5,286 nucleotides of DNA, from contig JANWJI010000150.1 in assembly GCA_025449515.1 (NCBI GenBank), positions 1 through 5,286 of the forward strand, in the 5' to 3' direction. The notes beneath the pieces were generated by a model. That model was not told the origin of the DNA, ran no database searches, and saw nothing but the letters and a program-made list of their open reading frames with translations. Position 1 is the first letter of the stretch. The number at the start of each line of letters is the position of its first letter. Positions 1-5,094 of this stretch are shown piece after piece. A program made the position numbers and the translations under genes. The DNA comes from Nitrososphaeraceae archaeon (lineage in GTDB: Archaea > Thermoproteota > Nitrososphaeria > Nitrososphaerales > Nitrososphaeraceae).

Positions 1-1
1 G

Positions 2-115
2 AAATCATACTTTGAACTTTATCTAAAGGAAATAGAGTTCAGGTTCAATCATAGGAACGAAAATATCTTCAGAATACTGACAAAAATGATGGTTGAATCT
101 GTTCCAAACTCTTAG
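2..115 (+). CDS. C-terminal tail of an ISXO2/IS1595-like transposase (partial, 5' end outside window)
   Basis: An open frame enters from the left edge and ends at TAG 113-115, giving 37 residues. It contains YLKEIEFRFNHRN followed by F-x-x-L-x-x-M. This resembles the end of the ISXO2-like DDE transposase domain of IS1595-type elements, where a Y-L-x-E-F-x-F-R-x-N-x-R segment follows the last catalytic residue. The catalytic residues and any N-terminal zinc ribbon would lie upstream, outside the window. The frame is distinct from the zinc-finger gene that starts about 50 nt later. I see no convincing terminal inverted repeat or target duplication after the stop, so the element's right end is not defined. 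Whether the element is intact cannot be judged. The family call rests on one short motif recalled from the family. Confidence 0.72.
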   Translation, partial: KSYFELYLKEIEFRFNHRNENIFRILTKMMVESVPNS

Positions 116-164
116 GTATTACCTTAGATTAAACCTTACTTTAGAAAAATATGTGAGAAAAAGT

Positions 165-1061
165 ATGTCAAAACCTCAATGGATATGCTTAATTTGTGCA
201 GAAGATTTCACTAGAAAATCTTCAGGAAGGAGACATATGAACAATAGCAGCATTCATAGCAAAAAACCCAACATCGTTAGATATATAGATTATATCATAG
301 GACGAATTAAAGGAGATTACCCGCCGCCAATAAACCCTTCACGTTTGCAAAGGAGGAGAACCAATAAGCAACATGGGCCGCATAACCCCACTTTTACTCA
401 CGACTATAATAATACGTTGGATGCTCGAGCGATCTCAAACAGTAGGCTGGACTCTGTCAACCACTTAAATGTCTCTCTGCCTATGGCGAATGATAATAAT
501 TCCAAAAAATCATATCTCTATTCCGATGCTACAGGACAACAATTGCCCAAGGCAACGTATAAGGGACAAACATGGTTTCTCGGTGAATCTCAAATTACCT
601 TATCTTCCAAATTTGAAGAGATTAAGAGAATATCCAAACCATATTTTTCGTCTGAAAATCTAAATATCTTATTGACAAATCTTGCTCGACAGGTCTTCCA
701 CGATGGTGGAAACGACCATATTATAGATCAATATATAACAAAATTTAGACAGAAAATAAATCAATTGGAAGCATTTGATTATCTATCGTCTTCAAAAAGA
801 ATGACCGGTACAAATACTTCTGAACAATGGACACAACAAGGAACAACTCACAACCCTTCTTTTCGAGGCGTAGATGAAGTTGCAGCAATAAAATTAGCGG
901 AAATCGAGCAATTATTGACTTCTCGGTGTCCTCCGGAATTTGTGAAGAATGTAATCACGGGATTAACTAAACAATTTAACATGACAGGAGATCACTCTTC
1001 TCTGGATGAAGCGTTAGAACGTCATCGTAGAAATGTAAGAGGGTACGCTATGCGCGAATAA
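165..1061 (+). CDS. C2H2-type zinc-finger protein, archaeal, unknown target
   Basis: The protein has 298 residues from ATG 165. The frame is open upstream to a TTG at 93, but that start would overlap the transposase tail and add 24 residues with no visible motif. The ATG places the finger at the extreme N-terminus, and a weak purine-rich GTGAG lies 7 nt upstream. Residues 6-31 carry W-x-C-x2-C with C8 and C11, then H24 and H31. The spacing is C-x2-C-x12-H-x6-H, with a Phe and a basic helix (RKSSGRRH) between, as in a classical finger. A conserved-looking tract IVRYIDYIIGRIKGDYPPP follows at about 37-55, then a polar, low-complexity middle. A helical C-terminal part (about 235-298) includes KLAEIEQLL and FVKNVITGL. 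My recollection is that related fingers occur as multi-copy families in Nitrososphaeria; I could not check this. A DNA- or RNA-binding role is inferred from the finger alone. Confidence 0.8.
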   Translation: MSKPQWICLICAEDFTRKSSGRRHMNNSSIHSKKPNIVRYIDYIIGRIKGDYPPPINPSRLQRRRTNKQHGPHNPTFTHDYNNTLDARAISNSRLDSVNHLNVSLPMANDNNSKKSYLYSDATGQQLPKATYKGQTWFLGESQITLSSKFEEIKRISKPYFSSENLNILLTNLARQVFHDGGNDHIIDQYITKFRQKINQLEAFDYLSSSKRMTGTNTSEQWTQQGTTHNPSFRGVDEVAAIKLAEIEQLLTSRCPPEFVKNVITGLTKQFNMTGDHSSLDEALERHRRNVRGYAMRE

Positions 1062-1087
1062 TATCTCTAACTCATTTGTTAGCTGAT

Positions 1088-1128
1088 TGACGAGATCTGA
1101 ATTAATGCGGCGGCATTTGGATTCGTCA
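1088..1128. repeat. Imperfect hairpin downstream of the zinc-finger gene
   Basis: A compact stem AATGC (1104-1108), loop GGCG, GCATT (1113-1117) is nested inside outer arms. The outer arms are GAAT (1099-1102) with ATTC (1121-1124), or alternatively TGACGA (1088-1093) with TCGTCA (1123-1128). It begins 27 nt after the zinc-finger stop codon and is GC-rich against an AT-rich background. No U-tract follows, so it is not a typical intrinsic terminator. A structured 3' end or a chance fold are both possible. Confidence 0.35.
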
Positions 1129-1264
1129 TGGGTTTGGAGTAGACATAAAGTCTGATAGCGGAATGATCGAGGGGCTGCTCTTTTAATGGTACTTAAATCA
1201 TAATCTGGATATTGGGACCTCTATACGACACATCGATGGTGAATGATAAGTACACATCCTCATG

Positions 1265-1403
1265 ATAGATTGACTTTATAATAGATTGATTTTCAAATTA
1301 GGTGTGATTGGGTTGACTGATTGAATAAAAAAGTGACCGTCAGTTCTGAATAGACTTTATAAATCATTGACTATGACTACAAATATGATTGACTGCTTAG
1401 TCA
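1265..1403. repeat. Cluster of TGACT-type motifs and short direct repeats
   Basis: ATTGACT occurs at 1269-1275, 1366-1372 and 1388-1394, with the variant GTTGACT at 1312-1318. ATAGATTGA is repeated directly at 1265-1273 and 1281-1289. GACTTTATA occurs at 1272-1280 and 1353-1361. The last TGACT (1390-1394) forms a palindrome with AGTCA (1399-1403) around GCTT. The cluster sits upstream of the small protein gene, so binding sites for a regulator are possible. In AT-rich DNA some of this is expected by chance. Confidence 0.4.
1355..1363 (+). promoter_or_regulatory. TATA-like box upstream of the small protein gene
   Basis: CTTTATAAA is a good match to an archaeal TATA element. It would place transcription start near 1386, leaving about 100 nt of leader before ATG 1488. 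That leader is long compared with the leaderless pattern of other genes here, so the assignment is weak. A tiny frame ATG 1403 to TAA 1427-1429 lies in the putative leader. Confidence 0.3.
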
Positions 1404-1487
1404 TGTCTATGTTCGTGTTAGGAATTTAATAATTTTGAATTGATTCAAGGATATCTTCAAAAACAGATCGTTGAGCATACTGGAATT

Positions 1488-1733
1488 ATGAAATCGACAT
1501 CGAAATCATCATATTATGTGAATAAATCTGTGATATCGTTAGATGGTTTACCGTTAGGACGTGTGATAAAAGAAGAGAACAGTAAGATGATTATATCAAC
1601 TGATGATAACAATGTAAATAAGTTAAGCATTCCCAGCTGCAAAGTATTCTTAGCAGATAAAAAAAATGATAATGTGCTTATTGTGGATATAGAATATCAT
1701 GAAGTATCAAAATATAAAATAGTTGAATTATGA
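1488..1733 (+). CDS. Small hypothetical protein, possibly PRC-barrel-like
   Basis: The protein has 81 residues from ATG 1488. The same frame could start at TTG 1440 and add 16 residues, but the ATG is preferred because the added residues carry no pattern. There is no signal peptide or membrane segment. The residues alternate hydrophobic and polar in a beta-rich manner: VISLDGLPLGRVIKEENSKM, then IPSCKVFLADK and NVLIVDIEYHEV. The DGLPLGRV turn followed by an I-P-x-x-K/V strand recalls small barrel domains of the PRC type, in which 'G-x-x-I/L-G-x-V' opens the fold and an 'IP-x-x' strand follows. This is a weak resemblance, not an identification. The gene stands alone, with non-coding DNA on both sides and a U-rich tract downstream. 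Confidence 0.6.
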   Translation: MKSTSKSSYYVNKSVISLDGLPLGRVIKEENSKMIISTDDNNVNKLSIPSCKVFLADKKNDNVLIVDIEYHEVSKYKIVEL

Positions 1734-1778
1734 TTCACAGATTCAAATGTTATCATATCAAATTGATCCTACAAACTA

Positions 1779-1822
1779 TCTTTGTTATTTTAGGAAACTA
1801 TTTTATTTTACATATAATTTCC
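1779..1822 (+). terminator. U-rich tracts, possible archaeal terminator of the small gene
   Basis: Several T-rich runs (around 1779-1791 and 1799-1809) begin about 45 nt after the stop codon at 1731-1733. Archaeal RNA polymerase commonly terminates at such U-rich tracts without requiring a hairpin. The inverted repeats at 1791-1833 overlap this tract. Confidence 0.3.
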
Positions 1823-1833
1823 TATAAAATAGT
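1791..1833. repeat. Two overlapping, mutually exclusive inverted repeats
   Basis: ACTATTTTAT (1797-1806) is perfectly complementary to ATAAAATAGT (1824-1833), a 10-bp stem with a 17-nt loop. TAGGAAA (1791-1797) is perfectly complementary to TTTCCTA (1818-1824), a 7-bp stem with a 20-nt loop. The two pairings share bases 1797 and 1824, so only one can form fully at a time. Neither flanks a gene. Confidence 0.45.
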
Positions 1834-1939
1834 AACTTAAATCGTAAAGTAGTCCACCTTTTAATTAACCAAAAACAAAGTAATACACCATCAGACAGAC
1901 ACAAATATGGATGTTATCAGATAATGACGTAATCCTTAT

Positions 1940-1965
1940 GGCTTACAGTAAGGTGCAGGTAAGCC
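1940..1965. promoter_or_regulatory. Inverted repeat, candidate operator upstream of the hydrolase promoter
   Basis: GGCTTAC (1940-1946) and GTAAGCC (1959-1965) are perfect 7-bp inverted arms separated by 12 nt. The half-site centres are 19 nt apart, close to two helical turns, so both would face the same side of the DNA. The repeat ends 7 nt before the TATA-like element of the hydrolase gene. That position would suit an activator, or a repressor blocking TBP/TFB. A further CCTTA/TAAGG pair (1934-1938/1949-1953) overlaps it. The regulatory role is an inference. Confidence 0.4.
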
Positions 1966-1972
1966 CAAATTC

Positions 1973-1980
1973 TTAAATAA
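1973..1980 (+). promoter_or_regulatory. TATA-like box for the hydrolase gene
   Basis: TTAAATAA is centred about 26 nt upstream of ATG 2002, the spacing expected for an archaeal TATA box serving a leaderless mRNA. This independently supports ATG 2002, rather than TTG 2066 or ATG 2069, as the ancestral start of the hydrolase. Confidence 0.4.
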
Positions 1981-2001
1981 AAAAAGGGATCTTTGTTTAT
2001 C

Positions 2002-2085
2002 ATGAATAAACAGATATCTAATCAAAAAACATACTCCACAAGTACGCTACACAAGACAGTAACAATTGATGGACTATCTATTTTT
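2002..2085 (+). pseudogene. Detached N-terminal 28 codons of the alpha/beta-hydrolase
   Basis: ATG 2002 opens a frame ending in HKTVTIDGLSIF. Hydrolases of this family normally begin with a strand of the kind 'V-x-V-x-G-x-x-I-F-Y-R-E-x-G'. The next residues, YRESGEP, are found one frame over, immediately after a run of seven Ts (2081-2087). With six Ts, the two frames join into one uninterrupted protein of 303 residues. Without correction, the upstream frame ends at TAA 2164-2166 after 54 codons. The join is therefore a one-base insertion in a homopolymer, caused by mutation, sequencing error, or conceivably productive slippage. Confidence 0.8.
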
Positions 2086-2914
2086 TTACAGGGAATCAGG
2101 GGAACCAACCAATCCGAAGATACTATTGCTTCATGGCTGGCCTTCTTCTTCTCACCAATACCGTAATCTTATTCCCGCTCTGGCCGACCATTTTCATGTC
2201 ATCGCACCAGACTACCCTGGATTTGGGTATTCCGATATGCCTAGTACGAAAGAGTTCAACTACACCTTCGATCGACTCTCTGAGATAATAGAAGATTTTT
2301 TGAAGGCTATAGGCTTCACACACTTTGGACTTTTCATGCAGGACTACGGAGGACCGGTTGGCTTCAGGACCATATCTCGTCATCCGGACTGGCTCGAATG
2401 GCTTATAATACAGAACACCAATGCCTACGAGGTTGGTTTTACCAAGGTTTGGGATGGATTCCGTAATGCACTGTGGAAGAATCGTACACCAGAGACGGAG
2501 AGCCCCCTACTTGCATTTCTACAATATGACACTTTCAAGCAAGTGTATCTACACGGTCACAAGAGTCCAGATAATATTAGCCCTGATAACTGGAACATGG
2601 ATTTCAGGTTCATGGAACGTCCTAACGCTCGGCAAGTACAGATGGATTTATTTTATGATTACCGTACTAACGTTTCATTGTATCCACAGTGGCAGAAATT
2701 CCTACGTGAACGTCAACCTAAAGCGCTAATTTTCTGGGGACAGAATGACATATTCTTTACCCAAGAAGGCGGCGAAGCCTATCTGAGGGATCTACCAAAC
2801 GCCGAGATGTACAGGCTTGATTCAGGGCACTTTGCTATAGAGGACTGTCTTAATGAGATCGCTAATAATATCAGCCGCTTCTACTTCGAGAGAGTGTTCA
2901 TAAGACCAGCTTGA
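2066..2914 (+). CDS. Alpha/beta-hydrolase, epoxide hydrolase/haloalkane dehalogenase type (5' end frameshifted)
   Basis: The uninterrupted frame gives 282 residues from TTG 2066 (or ATG 2069). Joined to the fragment at 2002-2085 it would be 303, the usual length. Motifs are numbered on the joined protein. HGWP (44-47) forms the oxyanion loop, MQDYGGPVG carries the probable nucleophile Asp114, GQNDIFF carries the acid Asp249, and DSGHFAIED carries the base His276. The Asp nucleophile points to hydrolysis of epoxide or carbon-halogen bonds through an ester intermediate rather than to a serine esterase. Asp114 is followed by Tyr, not the Trp usual at halide-binding sites of dehalogenases, so true dehalogenase activity is doubtful. 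The cap domain lies at about 140-215. No signal peptide is visible, so the enzyme is probably cytoplasmic. The coding region is visibly richer in GC than its neighbours (35 of 60 bases at 2341-2400), suggesting acquisition from another genome. Without the first strand the shorter product is unlikely to fold normally. Confidence 0.88.
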   Translation: MMDYLFFYRESGEPTNPKILLLHGWPSSSHQYRNLIPALADHFHVIAPDYPGFGYSDMPSTKEFNYTFDRLSEIIEDFLKAIGFTHFGLFMQDYGGPVGFRTISRHPDWLEWLIIQNTNAYEVGFTKVWDGFRNALWKNRTPETESPLLAFLQYDTFKQVYLHGHKSPDNISPDNWNMDFRFMERPNARQVQMDLFYDYRTNVSLYPQWQKFLRERQPKALIFWGQNDIFFTQEGGEAYLRDLPNAEMYRLDSGHFAIEDCLNEIANNISRFYFERVFIRPA

Positions 2915-3029
2915 TAATAATAACATAAAAGCATTATGAAATGTCAGGATATGTTTCCCAGTCTCACCGTAAAAAAAATACTGATGATCACAAGACCTAT
3001 CTCCCATTTTCGTTTCTTCTTACGTCTGG

Positions 3030-3042
3030 ATTATTTTTTCCT
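3030..3042 (+). terminator. T-rich tract, possible terminator of the hydrolase gene
   Basis: A pyrimidine-rich stretch from about 3001 ends in a run of six Ts (3034-3039), between the hydrolase stop codon and the next promoter. U-rich tracts of this kind are typical archaeal termination sites. No stable hairpin is seen. Confidence 0.28.
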
Positions 3043-3110
3043 CAAAGTCTTCAATGCCTTTAAGCCAAAAAAATAACATTTAGACCAACTTTACAGCATG
3101 CAGAAGAGAC

Positions 3111-3118
3111 TATAATAA
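3111..3118 (+). promoter_or_regulatory. TATA-like box for the RHH-MEDS gene
   Basis: TATAATAA is centred about 29 nt upstream of ATG 3144, so transcription would start within a few bases of the start codon, giving an essentially leaderless mRNA. This suggests the regulator gene has its own promoter and is not simply co-transcribed with the hydrolase. Confidence 0.45.
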
Positions 3119-3143
3119 GTTCTATCTATCAAGTATTTGTGTT

Positions 3144-3707
3144 ATGGGACGTAAGGATTGGTATTATGTCCACCTACCAAAACTTCTTATCAAAAGACTG
3201 GATCAATTTCTGCAAACATCTAGGGCCAAGAGTATGGGTATGTCTAGTAAACCTGAGTTATTAAGGCATCTTATAAATCAGTTCCTCGATGAAGAAGAAG
3301 CATTATACAATAAAATGAGTTATGTGAGCGACGTTATTTTAGAAATGAAAGATCGTGATCATGTCGTCTTCACGTTCAGTAACGAATCACAGTTTAGGGA
3401 GATTGTTAATGCGGCTGTAAGACGAGGCATAGATCGCAATCAGATTAATGTCTTACTTATCTACAGAATAGAGAGCCAAAAATTCACAGAAGCGCTAGAT
3501 AAATTTGAAAATGCAAATCTTCTATTCAATTCACAAGATATAACGATAATTCCAGCCGATGAAGGTTTTTATGACGATGGCAACTTTTCTGCTGTGCCAA
3601 GTCTTAGAAGTATACGTAATACCGTAGAACTCGCAAAACGGATATCAAAAGATGGACTAAATGTTTTGGCCACCTCATCTAGTAAGTTGATCCAACAGGG
3701 AAGATGA
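3144..3707 (+). CDS. Putative regulator: RHH-like N-terminus plus MEDS (DcmR-type) sensory domain, prematurely stopped
   Basis: The protein has 187 residues from ATG 3144, which is preceded by a well-placed TATA-like box. Residues 5-52 begin with a short strand (WYYVHLP) followed by two helices (LLIKRLDQFL and KPELLRHLINQFLDEEEAL), the layout of ribbon-helix-helix DNA-binding domains. Residues 72-187 look like a MEDS domain, the sensory module named for methanogen/methylotroph DcmR proteins: DHVVFTFSN, then AAVRRGIDRNQINVLLIY, then ITIIPADEGFYDDGNFS. The expected C-terminal part of that domain continues in the same frame after the stop (see 3708-3863). RHH plus MEDS suggests a ligand-responsive transcription factor acting in the cytoplasm. 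DcmR controls a dichloromethane dehalogenase, so adjacency to a dehalogenase-like hydrolase is suggestive. Both domain calls are made by eye, and the MEDS call is moderate. Confidence 0.75.
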   Translation: MGRKDWYYVHLPKLLIKRLDQFLQTSRAKSMGMSSKPELLRHLINQFLDEEEALYNKMSYVSDVILEMKDRDHVVFTFSNESQFREIVNAAVRRGIDRNQINVLLIYRIESQKFTEALDKFENANLLFNSQDITIIPADEGFYDDGNFSAVPSLRSIRNTVELAKRISKDGLNVLATSSSKLIQQGR

Positions 3708-3863
3708 GGACGCTCTGAGACGGGAAACGAGTTCAATGAAGCGATAAAAGGATTTGAATTTCCTATAACTACATTATGTCTTTACAAAGCAGTCCCAGAT
3801 AATCTTGAAGATCGTTTTTTGGAGTATCACGATCTCATCATAAAAAGATCGCCTTCGTCATAA
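3708..3863 (+). pseudogene. Detached C-terminal part of the MEDS-domain regulator
   Basis: After TGA 3705-3707 the same frame stays open for 51 codons to TAA 3861-3863. It includes FEFPITTLCLYKAVPDN and FLEYHDLII, the kind of 'P-x-T-x-L-C-x-Y ... H-x-x-I' ending expected for a MEDS domain. Between the stop and residue Asn (3726-3728), the in-frame residues look random. The +1 frame (3706-3726) reads EDALRRE, which continues naturally from LIQQGR. Two lost bases near 3705 plus one lost base near 3724-3727 would explain the stop and restore the frame. The gene is therefore a recent pseudogene or contains sequence errors. A further 46 nt separate its end from the converging propeller gene. Confidence 0.72.
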
Positions 3864-3899
3864 ATTATGAGGTAAATATACCCTAAATGTTGAGAAGGC

Positions 3900-3911
3900 A
3901 TTTTTCCTTTT
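3900..3911 (+). terminator. T-rich tract at the end of the RHH-MEDS gene
   Basis: ATTTTTCCTTTT lies 37 nt after the final stop (3861-3863) of the reconstructed regulator and touches the stop codon of the converging propeller gene at 3910-3912. It is a plausible U-rich archaeal terminator for the plus strand. Confidence 0.33.
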
Positions 3912-5094
3912 ATGTAATATTTAGCGGAATTGCTTTTAACAAAGATACAGCGTTATTCTCTGCACCTATCATCAGCGTATATTTTCCTGGATTTAAATCT
4001 GTTGAAGGAGTAAAAATAAGTGTGATTTTCTCTATATTCTTTGAGGTATCAATTGTAAATGAGTTCTTGTTAAAATATGCTGTTGAATTCCCAAGATCTC
4101 CAGTTGGTGTGAAAGTTCCAGAAACGATCATATGAATAATATGATTATCAACTTCATTTTTAGGATAAAATGAAGACTGCGATCCTGTTGTTTTAACTTT
4201 AATATTGATCTTTTCACTTTCTCCTCTTTTGATTGTTAACTCCTTCAAATCTGACTCTGAGTAAGAAACGCCTACAGAAAATGGCAGATGTCTATCAGAA
4301 ACATCTATTTTGCCAATCTTATTTTCCGACCACTCTGTAAACCAGAGCTGCTTAGCATTGTCATTGTTATTACCATTGCCATTTTCAGTAGAAAACTGCA
4401 GAACACTGGCAATACCGCATGTTTGTCGAGTGTTATTGTTGCTATTATTGGTACTAGAATTCATTGTATTATTAAACGAAGAGCATATACCCCATAAGCT
4501 GTTTTGTGATGGAATCCAATACTCTATTAGCGTTTTATGCGACGAATCAAATCGGGCAATTTTGTTTCCTTCCCATTCGTTAAACCACAAAGACCCACCA
4601 GACTTTTTGATCCAGGATGGAAGGGTATAAGCATGTTTAGAGATATTAGTAATATTATCACTATTATCTTTTGAACCTGACATGACATTAATATCACTAA
4701 AGATCCTAGATGAGGCTCTTGAAGTAACAAATTTTACAATCTTGACATTATTGTTATCATCGTTAAGTTCATGTAATTTGAATTTGTAAAAAATGCTTGT
4801 GCCTGCATTTGTAACCCATAGATCTCTAGACTGTGGGTCTACAGTCATTCCTAGAGGTGAGATTATTTCTTTAGGTAACTCGAACTCGTTGAAGGTTCTT
4901 GTATCTAAATTATATCTTACTAAGTAACCCTTCTTAGAATATGCCATTACAGAGATCCAAATGTCATGTCTTTTACTATCATATGCAAGCGAGCCTACGG
5001 TAATATAAATAGGATCAATTCCTTTAAAATTATTCGCAACAGGAAGAGCAATTTGAGAAATTCCTTCTGATGTTCCGTTCTTCATATTTGACAT
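3910..5094 (-). CDS. Streptogramin-lyase-like (Vgb-type) beta-propeller with C-terminal beta-sandwich, probably N-terminally truncated
   Basis: The protein has 394 residues from ATG 5094 on the minus strand. Four blade-like repeats are visible: DIWISV (44-49), DLWVTNAG (91-98), LWFNEWEGNKIARFD (169-183) and LWFTEWSENKIGKID (250-264). The last two match the 'LWFTE...NKIG-x-I' signature of virginiamycin B lyase-like propellers. Four repeats are fewer than the seven blades of Vgb, and the chain starts in mid-propeller style (MKNGTSEGISQIALP). No signal peptide is present, although relatives of this style are usually secreted, so the N-terminus appears lost. Asn/Ser-rich inserts (207-222, 238-247) contain many N-x-S/T sequons. 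Residues 270-394 form an Ig-like beta-rich domain (GESEKINIKV, NPGKYTLMIGAEN). Actual lyase activity is not implied. An extracellular or surface binding role is likelier. It converges with the RHH-MEDS gene. Confidence 0.82.
   Translation of the reverse strand: MSNMKNGTSEGISQIALPVANNFKGIDPIYITVGSLAYDSKRHDIWISVMAYSKKGYLVRYNLDTRTFNEFELPKEIISPLGMTVDPQSRDLWVTNAGTSIFYKFKLHELNDDNNNVKIVKFVTSRASSRIFSDINVMSGSKDNSDNITNISKHAYTLPSWIKKSGGSLWFNEWEGNKIARFDSSHKTLIEYWIPSQNSLWGICSSFNNTMNSSTNNSNNNTRQTCGIASVLQFSTENGNGNNNDNAKQLWFTEWSENKIGKIDVSDRHLPFSVGVSYSESDLKELTIKRGESEKINIKVKTTGSQSSFYPKNEVDNHIIHMIVSGTFTPTGDLGNSTAYFNKNSFTIDTSKNIEKITLIFTPSTDLNPGKYTLMIGAENNAVSLLKAIPLNIT

Larger units (their letters stand above)
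1062..1487. other. Non-coding stretch between zinc-finger gene and small protein gene
   Basis: These 426 bases show no supportable gene in either orientation, and stops are frequent in all frames. What can be seen is a small hairpin near 1088-1128, a cluster of TGACT-containing motifs and short direct repeats between 1265 and 1403, and a TATA-like element at 1355-1363. The rest (about 1130-1260) shows nothing I can name. The stretch may carry a 3' untranslated region, a promoter with operator sites, or remnants of a mobile element. Confidence 0.6.

Noticed and set aside
93..164. TTG start at 93 adding 24 residues to the zinc-finger protein
   Set aside because: It overlaps the transposase tail, has no visible motif and uses a weaker start. 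ATG 165 places the finger at the N-terminus.
1079..1189. Short minus-strand open stretch of 36 codons in the non-coding region
   Set aside because: It has no start at its beginning and no recognisable motif, and is short enough to occur by chance.
2123..2383. Minus-strand open frame of 86 codons
   Set aside because: It lies antisense within the hydrolase, whose catalytic motifs are clear on the plus strand.
2421..2729. Plus-strand open frame of 102 codons
   Set aside because: It is out of frame inside the hydrolase coding region and has no domain-like pattern.
3705..3707. TGA read through as selenocysteine in the regulator
   Set aside because: The flanking residues fit a frameshift (EDALRRE in the +1 frame), no selenocysteine insertion element is seen, and selenocysteine is not expected in this lineage.
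3809..3851. AGATCG/CGATCT inverted repeat plus a further AGATCG
   Set aside because: It lies within the coding remnant of the regulator and is short. Codon content explains it.
4310..4630. Plus-strand open frames of 69 and 106 codons (4288-4497 and 4310-4630)
   Set aside because: They are antisense to the propeller gene. Their runs of Leu/Val reflect its Asn-rich codons read backwards.
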